A stretch of DNA of 64,000 nucleotides, from positions 618,200,476 through 618,264,475 of the forward strand of contig NC_081408.1 of assembly GCF_030272615.1 (NCBI RefSeq), in the 5' to 3' direction. This DNA is from Cryptomeria japonica (lineage: Eukaryota; Streptophyta; Pinopsida; Cupressales; Cupressaceae). Each line of letters begins with the position of its first letter. Position 1 is the first letter of the stretch. Made by a program: the position numbers and the translations under genes. This document shows, piece by piece, positions 47,785 to 59,327 of this stretch. Under the pieces are notes generated by a model, which was given only the letters and a program-made list of their open reading frames with translations, did no database searches and was not told where the DNA came from.

Positions 47785-49075
47785 TTTTGATATTAAAAGC
47801 AACCAAAACAAGGGGGCTGACCCAGGAATAGAACAAAGAAACAGTGGCAAGCCAACTGTCAGCGGGAAAAACATCAGCAAAATTACAACCCTCTTAGTTT
47901 CCTCTATCAAAAACTATGATCATTCTACGTAAGTTCAATAGATATATAAAAGTCTTAATAAACATTTTAAACTTTTGCCACGCAGGGCAACAGGTAGATA
48001 AGTTCAAATATAAACAAAAATTAAAACTATCAACCCAAAGGCTACTAGGACCGAACAAAAAATCGGACATTTGAGACATAGAAAGAAACTATTTATTTTT
48101 TCCATGGCTCCTCTTGGGGAGGAGCTTCCTAGCCCATTCCTTGGTAAGGAATTTGAAAAGGGCCCTGTGGTCATCATCTTCCTGGCTTTTGCCTTTGGTA
48201 GAACTTTCCTGCAATAGACATAGAGTGGTCGCCAAGCAATGCATCATGTTCAAATCAAACCTAGAGATGTCCTGCAACTTGTTTTCCATTGCCTCCATTC
48301 TATTGATGATTTCTTGCACATTATCAAACAAACCCTTCAGTTTCTTACCCAACTCCACTAGGATGCTACCTTCTTCCTCCTTTATGCTACTCACTTCCTC
48401 CACCACCATCATCTTCTCAAACTTGAGAGTCAGGGAGGGAGAATTTGTCTGGGATTTGGGGCCAGCCTTTGGACTCATAGAATTTTTAGGGCTTTCAGAG
48501 GCATGGGTGGAGCTAAAAGAGTGGGGGGTCGAGGTAGACTGAAACAGGGCCACATTCTCAGAGGGGATGGAATTCCTAGTTTCATGGGAAGAGGAGAGGT
48601 CTCTTAGCAATTTTTCAGGGGGTTTGGAGGCCATTCTCACAGAACGGCGGGGAGTGTTGGCCTCATCAGTAATTTCCATATCGGAATCAATCTCCTAAAT
48701 TCTAACTTTCTTAGGGGTTCCAACATCCTCAGGAGGGCACTTTTTATTTTTCTTACTACAGGAGCCAATTTCAGGTAGCCGAGGAGGGCTTGTATTGGGT
48801 TTAACAGTAGCAATAACTAGGGGATGAGTTTTAGCCACATTCTGGATGAAGATTGTTTAGGGAGGGCAAAGGCCTAGGTGCAAGTTGTAGAGACGAAGGA
48901 TGAGGCCTTGGTGCAGAATGGGGAAGCTTTTTCCTTTTTTGTTGGCCTCGGCAATATCGTTAACATTTGAATCCAGCGAATGAAGCAGGAAAAACAGAAT
49001 GGAGATGTAATCCTTGTTTCTAAGGTGGTTAAGGAACGGGAAGTGGTAATAGTAAAATATTTTATACCTTCCCTT
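47785..49075 (-). pseudogene. Unknown repeat-type gene, 3' part, split by copia-2
   Basis: One minus-strand frame runs from the copia-2 junction at 49075 to the stop at 48089 with two stops (about 48844 and 48697). It reads GRYKIFYYYHFPFLNHL, LFFLLHSLDS, GKSFPILHQGLILRLYNLHL, then a charged low-complexity part (PKKVRI; RRSVRMASKPPEKLL) and a coiled-coil-like segment (LVELGKKLKGLFDNVQEIIN) ending KRSHGKNK. The 5' part lies beyond copia-2 at 55801-56230. The last open piece alone is 196 codons (48679-48089). The 3' UTR ends near 47785 in GCTTTTAATATCAAAAA, like plant retroposon tails. No domain recognised; a family of repeat-borne plant genes is likely. Confidence 0.55.
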
Positions 49076-50142
49076 TGTTAGGTCTCGGAGACAACTGAGA
49101 GGGGGGGGGGGGGGGGTGAATCAATTGTCAAATAAATTCAAACCAAAACAACTTAACCAAACTTAATGCTTAATACCGGTAAACCAGAGTTAATGCTGGT
49201 AGATAGTTTATCAGTTAATTTCAGTACCAGTAAAGATTAATGCATGAAACATAAAGACAATAACATCCACAACACATAACACCAGTATTTGTACGTGGAA
49301 ACCCCGTAAGGGGAAAAACCACGGTGGGAAACCTTACCCACAATCAGATGATACTACTGTAGATAGTTTGTGTATACAATAGGGGGTGTGCACATGCAAA
49401 AAGGCCAAGCGCCTAGAGCTCACTGCTAAAACACAAATGGGAGTCACACTGACTACAATTGGATGGTTAAATCCAATAAAGATGTACTGCTCAAAATAAC
49501 ATCTTCATATGTTGGATTCAGTACCGGTGTAGTTTTGATATGCCTTCACAAAACCTTCCTTCAACCTTCAAATGATGTCTGCGTGTATAGCTCTGTTTAT
49601 TCTCGCATATACCGAATTACAATCCTTTTCGCATTCACACATTGATCTCACAAATGAGATCTTACATTTATACCATAACTTAAGACCAATTGAGTAGGTC
49701 GGCTCTAAAAGATATTACAATAAAAATAATTTACAAGTAAAACAATAACCGATGCAATATCCAATTCAACATGTCGGCTTAATGCATTTACAACAATAAT
49801 AAATCATCTCCATAGCGTTTCGTGCTGATCTGGAATAGATAAGTCTGTCGGTGCTTATCCTGGACCTATTTGTCGGTAACAACAAATATGCAATCACGAA
49901 TATACCAATGAACAAATCTTAAAGACAAGGTGTCCAAATGATGTCTTCAACATAGCCAAGTATTTTTCATTCCAAGTGCGGGTGAACAATATATCCTACC
50001 GGTGTACCAGATATCGGTGACTGTGCATAAGTCACTTGCTTGCCGGTGAACATTGCCAATTCTCTAAGTGCGAGAGTTGATAAGTGTTAATAGGTGTTGA
50101 CATCAATGACAAAACCATATCAACATATCACAAATACCAACA
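49076..50142 (-). repeat. 3' LTR of copia-2
   Basis: TGTTAGGTCTCGG ... ATACCAACA (plus strand). It has a run of ~18 G at 49101-49118, longer than the 7 G of the other LTR. A minus-strand TATAAATG box lies at 49665-49672. Confidence 0.93.
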
Positions 50143-50151
50143 ATCTCCCCA
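50143..50151 (-). promoter_or_regulatory. Polypurine tract of copia-2
   Basis: Minus strand TGGGGAGAT directly before the 3' LTR; primes plus-strand DNA synthesis in LTR elements. Copia-3 has AAAGGAGGAGAT at the same place. Confidence 0.7.
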
Positions 50152-50525
50152 TTTGGCATTGATGGAAACACAAGATGGAAAAACCATCAAAGTGCCAAAA
50201 TAGAAATGCCAAATACCAAAAACCAACAATCTCCCAAAAGAGATCATAACCAGAATTCAAAAATAGAGAGAAATCAATCTCTCCAAAATAACAATTTCTC
50301 CCCAAGGGATAAAGTCTCTCCCTCTAGGAGTAACATGTATTTTTCCATATCAATCTCCCCCCCTTTGGCATCAAATGCCAAAGAAATACAAAAACCAAGT
50401 TCAAATACAAAATACCAACTTATTTAGTATACCAACTACTCCCCCTGAGAAGTAGCTTTCCTCATCAAAGCCGGAGTAAAAGATTTCTCTGTTAGTTTTG
50501 TCAGTTGATGACAAACATCAACTGT

Positions 50526-52196
50526 CTAAGTTTCTACCGGTGGGGGTATGACCCCAAGCTGATCTCTAAGATATTCAAAAGTCTCCTTAGGCAAAGGCTT
50601 GGTGAAAATATTTGCAATATGCTCTTTAGTATTCACATAAACTAGTTTTACTTCTTTTGCTTTAACATTCTCTTTCAAAAAATTCAGTTTGATAGAGACA
50701 TGTTTACTTTTAGAATGTAGTACCAGATTCTTAGATATATCAATTGCTATTGTATTATAACAATAGATAGTTATAGGTTCCTTGCATTTTACCTTTATGT
50801 CCTTCAACATTTGCTTAAGCCATAATACCTGTGTACAGTTAGTTGTTGCTACAACATATTCTGATTCTATTGTTGATAAAGATGTACAACTTTGTTTCTT
50901 ACTCAACCGAGAAATTAATCTGCTTCCAATAAAAAATGCTCCACCGGTGGTGCTTTTTCTGTCATCTATGTCTCCTGCCCAATTTGCATCTGTGTATGCA
51001 CATTATTCAAAGTTTTCATCTCTAAGATACCATAGGCCAAGATTTGTAGTGCCTTGTAAGTACCGGAAAATCCTTTTTACTATTGATTCATGATTTTCTC
51101 TAGGATTACTTTGAAATCTTGAAACAATACAAACTGCATTCATAATATCAGGTCTTGTTTGTTTCAAATATAGTAAACCTCCTATCATAGATATGTACCT
51201 AGTTGGATTAACAGGTGTAGATTCATCCCTTAGTGATATTTTGTCATTTGTAGTCATAGGTGTGCTTACCGGTTTAGAGTTTTCCATACCAAATTTCTTT
51301 AGTAACTCCATCAAGTACTTTGATTGACTCAAGAATATACCTTTATCAGTCTGTGAAATCTGCAATCCTAAAAAGAATTTTATCTCTCCAATCATAGACA
51401 TTTCAAATTCTTATTGCATTTTGATAGAAAAGTCTTTACATAATCCATCTTCTCCTCCAAAGACTATATCATCAACAAAAACTTCTATAACCAAGATGTC
51501 ATCATTAGTCACTTTATAGTATAAATTGTTGTCAGCATTACCTTTAGAAAAACCAATCTTCAAAAGATATTTATCCAATCTAGCATACCAAGCTCTTGGA
51601 GCTTGCTTCAACCCATACAAAGCTTTCCTTAACCTACAAACCATATCTTTGTTATCTGTCAAAGAAAATCCATCAGGTTGCTCAATGTAAACTTCTTCTT
51701 CAAGATCTCCATTCATAAATGCACATTTAATATCCATTTGATATACTTTGTAGTTCTTGTGTGCTGCAAAAGCCAAGAATAATCTGACTACCTCAATTCT
51801 AGCTACCGATGCAATGGTTTCATTATAATCAATTCCTTCTTTCTGTGAATATTCCTTACACACTAGTCTTGCTTTATTTTTGTTTACCTTACCATCTTCA
51901 TTAAGTTTGTTTCTGAATACCCATTTTGTTCCAATTACATTTTTGTCTTTAGGCCGGGGAACTAATGTCCATGTGTTATTCTTTTCAATTTGTTCTAATT
52001 CTTCTTCCATAGCTTTAATCCAGTGTTTATCTTCACATGCCTCATTAATTGATGCTGGTTCAATTTGAGAAATAAGACATACCTCTTCATTTGCCAGTCT
52101 TCCTCTTGTCATAACTCCTTGATATTTGTTCCCAATTATCTCATTTTCAGAGTGGTTCAATCTTTCATACCGGGGTGTCTGTTTTTTGTTGTTCAT
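50526..52196 (-). pseudogene. copia-2 reverse transcriptase and RNase H
   Basis: A single frame with stops at 51411 (TAA) and 51003. 52196-51411: [32 protein letters not shown] (catalytic Asp), LRKALYGLKQAPRAWY, VFVDDIVFG (YVDD-box equivalent). 51401-51003: IGEIKFFLGLQI, LKKFGMENSKPVSTPM, LKQTRPDIM, RIFRYLQGT. 50906-50526: RNase H with KQSCTSLSTIESEYV, SKHVSIKLNFL and IANIFTKPLPKETFE. Copies element RNA into DNA in virus-like particles. Catalytic residues are present, but the stops would block the protein. Confidence 0.9.
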
Positions 52197-52245
52197 TAGT
52201 TATAGTGGAATTTTCAAATGATACCGGTGTAACTAGATCTTCATT

Positions 52246-54312
52246 CTATACTGGTGGGTTCAATGTAGGCTCATTTGTCAGTATCTCTGTTGTCGGTTTA
52301 GAGTCTATGTACCTTGAAGTTCCTCTAAACTGTTCATCAATCTTCACATTTGTACTCTCAACAATTTTCTGCAATCTCTTGTTAAAACATCTATATGCCT
52401 TACTCTTAGATGAATAATCAAGAAATATTCCTTCATCACTTCTAGGATCAAATTTGCCAATATACTCATCTCTTCTAATATAGCATTTACTTCCAAATAT
52501 TCTGAAATATTTAAGAGTAGGAGTAATACCAAACCATAGTTCGTGAGGGGTCTTATCAGTTTCACCTTTGATGTGAACTTTGTTGAATGTGTAGACTGTT
52601 GTTCTTATTTCCTCTCTCCAATATAGATGTGGTAGATTTCCTTCTGATAATATACTTCTAGCTGCATCCAAGATAGTTCTATTTTTCCATTCTACAACTC
52701 CATTCTATTGGGGTGTCCAGGGTGCTGATAACTGTCTTCTAATTCCATTTACTTCATAGAATGAATTAAATTCCTTAGATGTAAATTCACCTCCTTGATC
52801 TGATCTCAGACATTTGATTTTCTTACCGGTTTCATTCTCTACCATTGCCTTGAATAGTTTGAATTTCCCAAGTGCTTCTGATTTTTCTCTGAGAAAAGTA
52901 ACCCAACACATTCTAGAATAGTCATCAATGATTAGCATGAAATATCTATCACCTTGTAAGCTTTTAGTTCTAGCTGGACCACATAGATCAATATGAATTA
53001 AGTCAAGAGCATTATTGGATTTTTCTAGAATACTTTTAAATGATGCTCTAACTTGTTTTCCAAATTGACATTCCTTACATACCGGATTGTGAGGTTTGAC
53101 AATCTTAGGTAAATCTCTAACTTCTTTAGTTGTACTAATTTTCACAATATAATCAAAATTTACATGACAGAGTCTCTTATGCCACAACCAACTTTCATCA
53201 ATATGTGCAATCAAGCATGTCTTTTCATTGTTGTTCAAATGAAAGATATTACCTCTAGTTTGATTACCGGTTGCAATTTCCAAACCAGTTCTGTTCACAA
53301 TTTTGCATTTCCCATTCTTGAATTGTAACTGAAATCCTTTTTCAACTAATTGAGCAACACTCAAAAGATTATGTTTTAAACCCTCAACATAGTAAACATT
53401 GTCGGTATTATGCTTACCATCAAGAGATATAGTACCTTTTCCTTTGATCAAACAAGATTTATCATCTCCAAATCTTACTAGACCTCCATTATATTCCTGA
53501 AAAGTCAAGAATTTACCTTTATCACCAATCATATGATGTGAACATCCTGAATCAATGATCCATTCATCCTTAACTTCAACTTTAGTTGCCAGGGTCTGCT
53601 CTACCGGTTGAATAGTAGGTACCAGTTGATCTTCTTTTATAGCAACAAAGACCCATCCATTGTCTGTCAGATCCTCATCAGAATCATCCGTAACTCCTTC
53701 ATTAGCAAGATAACAAGACTTGTCTTTATTCTTCTTAAATCTGTACCTCTGATATTCAGGGTTAGGCTTGTATGTTCTTCTAGCTTCTTCTTTCAATCTT
53801 GCATGTCTACCAGGGCATCTTGAAGCCATATGACCAATCCTGTTACAGTTGAAACATTTGAAGGGTGCTTTACCTTCATACTTACTTCCAACTTGACCTT
53901 TAGGCATTTTCCTTGCAAATAGTGCTTCAAGTTCTTCAAGTTCTTCATTTTCTCTCCTTCTTTCTTCAAGTTCTTTTGCATAAAAGGCTTTCCAATCAGA
54001 TTTCTCAAATGATGATGCAGATGATGTTGATGCCTTAAAAGCTAAATCTATTTTTATTGTAGCAACAGGACCAAATTCCTCAATCTCAAAAGTTGGAAGT
54101 TTTCTAATCAATGTGTCTCCAATTACTAATGTGTTAGGCATTGTTCTTAACTCATTTATAGAAGTAACTTTCAATTTGTATGCCAGTGGCAATCCTCTTA
54201 AAACTTTTGAAACAATTTCATCTTCACTTAAGGTTCCTCCACAACATTTAATACCCAAAACAATTTCATTTACTCTTTCCATAAAAGAAGAAATCCTTTC
54301 ATCTTCTTCCAT
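52246..54312 (-). pseudogene. copia-2 gag (3' part), protease and integrase
   Basis: 54312-52705 is open for 535 codons. Order: gag tail (MEEDERISSFMERVNEIV), zinc knuckle CFNCNRIGHMASRC, protease WIIDSGCSHHM, gag-pre-integrase LWHKRLCHVNFDYIVKI and CKECQFGK, integrase core LIHIDLCGPA (first Asp), LRSDQGGEF (second Asp), ending PWTPQ. The TAG at 52705-52707 replaces the Gln of TPQ-Q-NGVVE, and the catalytic Glu follows in the same frame (VVEWKNRT). 52671-52246 is the integrase C-terminal part (LWFGITPTLKYFRIFGSKCY). This is the best preserved coding stretch in the window. Confidence 0.93.
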
Positions 54313-54679
54313 TTTTTCAGATTTTCATACCTGACCCGGAAGCTTTCAAGTTTTGCAATTTTGACTGTGGAATCTCCTTCATTCAATGTTTCCAAATGGT
54401 CCCAAATAGCTTTAGAAGTAGATCTATTGATAATACCATGATTTGCTGATCTGATAATGCTCTCAAAAGTGCTTCTCTTGCTTTGCAATCATTTTCCTCA
54501 TCTTTAGCCAAGTTAGGTGGATTAGGTTGACCTTGAGTAGGAGCAGTATAGCCATTCTTTGTAACTTCCCAGATGTCCTTTCCAATGCAATTCAGATGTG
54601 TCTCCATCCTGATCTTCCATATACCATAGTTGGTTCCATCAAGTTTAGGACTGTCCTTCCTGAAATAGTTAGAAGACAT
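54270..54679 (-). pseudogene. copia-2 gag N-terminus
   Basis: ATG at 54679, 57 bases from the LTR. Starts MSSNYFRKDSPKLDGTNYG and IWKIRMETHL, the copia gag N-terminal domain. Frame changes near 54390 and 54300 break it before it joins the long frame at 54312. The start matches gag of copia-1 at 4332. Confidence 0.88.
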
Positions 54680-54718
54680 TGGATCTCCTCAAGTTGTTAA
54701 ACTTCTACAAAAAGAGGA

Positions 54719-54735
54719 CTCAACTCTAATACCAA
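54719..54735 (-). promoter_or_regulatory. Primer binding site of copia-2
   Basis: Minus strand TTGGTATTAGAGTTGAG, one base inside the 5' LTR. It resembles the usual plant copia site TGGTATCAGAGC, complementary to initiator tRNA-Met. Confidence 0.85.
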
Positions 54736-54736
54736 T

Positions 54737-55800
54737 TGTTAGGTCTCGAAGGCAGCTGAGAGGGGGGGCTGAATCAATTGTCAAATAAATTCAAACCAAA
54801 AAAACTTAACCAAACTTAATGCTTAATACCAATAAACCAGAGTTAATGCTGGTAGATAGTTTATCAGTTAATTTTAGTACCGATAAAGATTAATGCATGA
54901 AACAGAAAGACAATAACATCCACAACACATAACACCAGTATTTGTACGTGGAAACCCTGTAAGGGGAAAAACCACGGTGGGAAACCTTACCCACAATCAG
55001 ATGATACTACTGCAGATAGTTTGTGTATACAATAGGGGGTTTGCACATGTAGAAAGGCCAAGTGCCTAGAGCTCACTGCTCAAACACAAATGGCAGTCAC
55101 ACTGACTACAATTGGATGGTTAAATCCAATAAAGATGTACTGCTCAAAATAACATCTTCATATGTTGGATTCAGTACCGGTGTAGTTTTGATATGCCTTC
55201 ACAAAACCTTCCTTCAACCTTGAAATGATGTCTGTGTGTATAGCTTTACTTATTCTCACATATACCAAATTACAATCCTTTTCGCATTCGCACATTGATC
55301 TCACAAATGAGATCTTACATTTATACCATAACTTAAGACCAATTGAGTAGGTTGGCTGTAAAAGATATTACAATAAAAATAATTTACAAGTAAAACAATA
55401 ACCGATGCATTATCTGATTCAACATGTTGGCTTAATGCATTTACAACAATAATAAATCATCTCCATAGCATGTCATGCTGATCTGGAATAGATAAGCCTA
55501 TCAGTGCTTATCCTGGACCTATTTTCCGATAACAGCAAATATGCAATCACGAATATACCAATGAACAAATATTAAAGACAAGGTGTCCAAACGATGTCTT
55601 CGACATAGCCAAGTATTTTCCATGTCATTCCAAGTGCCGGTGAACAATATATTCTGTCGGTGTACTAGATACTGGTGACTGTGCATAAGTCACTTGCTTG
55701 TCGGTGAACATTGCCAATTTTCTAAGTGCCAGAGTTGGTAAGTGTTAATAGGTGTTGACATCAATGGAAAAACCATATCAACATATCCAAAATACCAATA
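54737..55800 (-). repeat. 5' LTR of copia-2
   Basis: TGTTAGGTCTCGA ... ATACCAATA (plus strand; terminal CA mutated to TA). Minus-strand TATAAATG at 55318-55325 is the likely promoter of the element. Confidence 0.93.
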
Positions 55801-56230
55801 CCCTCCAGAGTGAAGTATTTCATAATGATATAATAGACCTCATCCCACGGTGGTAGAAGCTTCTCTCGGTTGAAGTCGCCCACCCTCTTCACTGGGTTTC
55901 ACCTTCACGAAAAAACTGGTTCATGCTAGTGGTATCCGAAATACGGCTTTGTTTCTTCCATTTCCTCCCCTCCATAGACACACCCGTTGCTTGAGAAATT
56001 ACTTATTCATTTATTTCAAAGGAGATATCCCCCATGGTAACCCTTCTATCCTCCCAAGAAGCCACGAACTACTTAGACAATCTCTCATCGTTGCCTTTCA
56101 TGCTTTCCATAAATTTGTCGATCTCGCCTTTCGAACAGACAAACCACACCGCCGACTTAGCTTTAAAATTGTCAGTTTTGTCGGGTTCCAGTCTTAGCCT
56201 ATCACCCCCATGGTCATTTCCTCAAGATTA
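55801..56230 (-). pseudogene. Unknown repeat-type gene, 5' part, split by copia-2
   Basis: Minus strand, frame continuous with 49075-48089 after removing copia-2. Close to the junction it reads RVGDFNREKLLPPWDEVYY and IIMKYFTLE. A frameshift near 55900 separates this from FFREGET upstream. Further upstream (55950-56230) only broken frames are seen, and no sure start codon. See the 3' part for the rest of the protein. Confidence 0.5.
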
Positions 56231-57776
56231 GCAAAGCAGAGGAGAAACAGGGCAGTAGAAACACAAAGCCGAACCAAAGCAAGAGTAGAGTTATGATAAA
56301 AACTTAGCCAATCCTGAGATAATATCACGCAATAAATGGTGTGATTATTGCAAATTGTGCCTAAGTAGATATTGCATTCATGAAATCTACTATACTTGTG
56401 TGAACCCTCAATCTAGCCAATGAGATATGACCTATCCTAGATGTTGCCTTTATTGCTGCCAATAAACACCATCCTGATGATAATTAGGAAATTACCATTC
56501 CTGATATCAGTACTATCATCATTATTAAGCCCCTTTTGAAGGCAATGACAATGCCATCTGTGGCTACATGGCAGACCGAACCCATGATGGGTGGGTTTCC
56601 CTTCTAAATTTGAAATTTGAAAATTGGCTCTCTTCATCTAGTAATAGTTATATGGGTTCATCATTGGACTTGGTTTTTCTAGTCTCCAAGATCACCTTGG
56701 TGATTATTAGCAGCAAATTGAGGTTCCTCCAACATCGTAAGCCATTCTGAAACCTTCGCACCACTGCCATAGAGTCTACAACAGCATTCCCGAGGCTCAC
56801 ACGTAATTACACCAACACTCTGTGCACATCACATATTTGATGTAGACTGAACATGAACCATAAATTTCAATTCAACCATAATATTTAGAAACACCAAATT
56901 AAGAATTCGGAACTATCCCATCATAGTCACAAACACTTCATAACCGTAAGAGTTAAGAGTTAATTCATGCTAAGTTTTTGTCAATAAGACAAGTAATGAC
57001 AATTAAAGTTCTCTATGTATAAATAATAATAATAAAAATTTATATACAATAAATTCAAATCATATACCATGATCAACTATGGAAACACAATGATTGTAAT
57101 TGTACATGTTTGAGACTTCATAAAGACAATTAAAGTTGTAAGTTGTAATGCATGCTAAGTTATTGTGAATAGTACTAGTAATGACAATTGAAGTTGTTAT
57201 TTGTTCATTGATTCAATAAAGAAAGAAATACAATTAAAGTTTGTATAGTCTTGACAACGCTTGCAACAATGTTTTCTAGGGGAAAGGAGTCAGTAGTCGC
57301 AATAGCTAACTTCGTGCATCTTAAGCTCCTAAATGGTTCATTTGATTTCGATGATTTTTTTTTTCGTCCTCTTTGTGTGTGACTTAGCTGCTTAAATCTA
57401 TTGTTTTTGCTTGTGGGTAGTAACGATGCATGTTGTGGAATTTTTTATGTGCACAAAGATCAAAAAGTACACATTTCAAAGTGTGGTCCAATACATGATC
57501 ACCTTTGTGCCAATAGTAGATAATTCAAAATAGCCAGTAGTAGTGGACAAATTCCCCAGTAGTAGTGGATAAATACCCCAGTAGTGGTGCACAAATGTCC
57601 CAGTAATGAGCTAATTGTGGTAAAAAAAGCTAAAAAATGCACCACTATTGGTGCATGTGATATTTATTAATGGACCTTCCATTACCATTTTTTTTGGCTC
57701 CTACTATGTCTACTAATGGGGGGTAAGCTTGATAAAAATATGATGGTTATTGGTCCTATAATGGCTATTGGCTCCT
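56231..57776. other. No gene seen, one short tandem repeat
   Basis: Frames at 56437-56637 (minus) and 56568-56750 (plus) overlap each other and have no motif. Two phrases recur at about 56940-57000 and 57120-57190 (ATGCTAAGTT.TTGT, AGTAATGACAATT.AAGTT), so a ~190 bp local duplication is likely. Tandem repeat at 57534-57610. Confidence 0.55.
57534..57610. repeat. 22 bp tandem repeat, 3.5 copies
   Basis: CCAGTAGTAGTGGACAAATT-type units start at 57534, 57556, 57578 and 57600, an exact 22 bp step. Confidence 0.9.
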
Positions 57777-58137
57777 TGTTAGAAGCAATCAAGAAGGAAG
57801 ACTGAGAGGGGAGGGGGGGGGGGGGGGGTGAATCACTCTTCACTGGAATACCAAACTTAATCACAAAGCACATATCTGATAAATTGTAGTAATAAAATAG
57901 ATAAGCAAATTAACAACACAACACACAACACCAAGATTTTGACATGGAAAACCCAGTTAAGGGAAAAACCACGATGGGAAACTACCCACAGTAAGATGAT
58001 ACTCTGCAGTAGTATGTGTAAATATTACAATGGGGAATGCACACTGCCTAGAGCCCACTACTCAAATATAATGGCCTGGAAGGCTACAACCCTTAGGGAA
58101 GTCTCACTAACTCACAACAAGATTCAGACTACAATCC

Positions 58138-59327
58138 TGTAGTGTCCTAAAATTGCGACACTTGCAATTTCGACTGCATTTGGGTCTTCACGATGGCAGT
58201 GCAATGTTGAACCTGAATGGAGACCCCGAAACTTGTTTGCGACATCAAAAACTGCATATTCTGCACCTTGGCCTGATCCTTCCTTGCACCCTGTTGTCCT
58301 AGGAGGTGGGACCATGGCGCCCAGCGCCCTGGTCCCTGGCCTTATTTTGGGCCCGGTCTCTTGTTGGGCATCGGGTCTTTAAGTTTGCAATTCGAAAAAT
58401 AATGCTTCTAGGTCGGCCTAAGGTCAGAAAAATCAGTCTCCTAACCCTAATTGACAAGTATATAAACTACATTTCCCCTCCTAGAAAAGGGAGGAAAAAC
58501 ATATGTGTGCAAGAGGCAGAAGAGATATTCAAACATTCAAACATTCAAGCATTCAAGCATTCCTTCAAGCAATTGAGCATTCTAGGTCTCCATTCAAGGC
58601 TAAGTGTTGCATTCAAGACAAGGATTCAACCATTGAAGAGGAGATCACCTACAACATACAACATACAACATCATTACACCTTCACATGTAAGAATACAAA
58701 CATTCTTACAACAAGGTATCAGTACTTGTTTACATTACAAACATTTACATTTACAACATTCTCATTTCTTGGTTAATTCCAAAACCAGGGTTTGACCTAA
58801 AGGCAAACCCCTAATCCCTAACCCCCCAATCGTCCTCTCTTTTCTGTGTGTAGGTTGTAGGTATGCGGCTGTAATTGAAGATCTGGAATCCTTGTGCAGA
58901 GACGAACAGATCCCCCTTCGTTTCGCGGATTCTTCGGAGGACCGTGTGCACTCCGGGTGCCATCGTCCCGTCAACTTTCGCTCAAATTTGCAGAACAGCA
59001 TCATCTCAACATTTTACTGCTAATTTTAGGTCCGCAGCTTCATCCTGTATCCCTATCTCCGTTTATAAGAGAATCTTTCCTACTTTACATGTACTCCTAG
59101 TTCAATCCTTCTATCTACATTCTTTACAAAAGAGGGTATCCTTGATGTCTCAACCCTTGAAACTCATTTAGAATCCAGTCTTGCATTGTGTGGGATTGGA
59201 TCTTGTGGGTTTCAACCCCTCTTTTGAATGTAAAGTCCCTCCTAAGTGAAAACCGTCAATCCTAGTGACCTCCTTTCTCTCTCCTTGGAGTGGGGGAAAC
59301 ACCTAGGGTTCGATTTTCCGCTTTACA
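58138..59327 (+). mobile_element. Solo LTR nested in the copia-3 LTR
   Basis: Begins TGTAGTGTCCTAAAATTGCG, ends TTTTCCGCTTTACA, 1,190 bp. Flanked by an exact 5 bp target duplication AATCC (58133-58137 and 59328-59332), with copia-3 LTR sequence on both sides. A TATA box TATATAAA at 58459-58466 sets the orientation as plus. Downstream is a short ATTCAAAC/ATTCAAGC minisatellite (58528-58585). No coding region; the 156-codon frame at 58306-58776 is LTR sequence. It arose by recombination between two LTRs of a full element. Confidence 0.92.
58459..58466 (+). promoter_or_regulatory. TATA box in the solo LTR
   Basis: TATATAAA, 320 bp into the 1,190 bp LTR. Confidence 0.7.

Larger units (their letters stand above)
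49076..55800 (-). mobile_element. Ty1-copia retrotransposon (copia-2), nearly full length
   Basis: 6,725 bp with two LTRs (49076-50142; 54737-55800), a polypurine tract and a tRNA-Met-type primer site. Target duplication CCCTT (49071-49075) / CCCTC (55801-55805), one mismatch. The gene order gag, protease, integrase, RT, RNase H is complete on the minus strand but broken by stops (52705 TAG, 52246, 51411 TAA, 51003) and frame changes (about 54300 and 52220). LTRs are very similar by eye, so it is the youngest complete element here. It inserted into the gene at 47785-56230; taking it out with one target copy restores that frame. Confidence 0.95.

Noticed and set aside
48114-48542. 142-codon plus-strand ORF
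   Set aside because: Antisense shadow of the minus-strand frame 48679-48089, which continues in both directions and joins across copia-2.
58306-58776. 156-codon plus-strand ORF
   Set aside because: Lies wholly inside the solo LTR and spans its TATA box; no domain.
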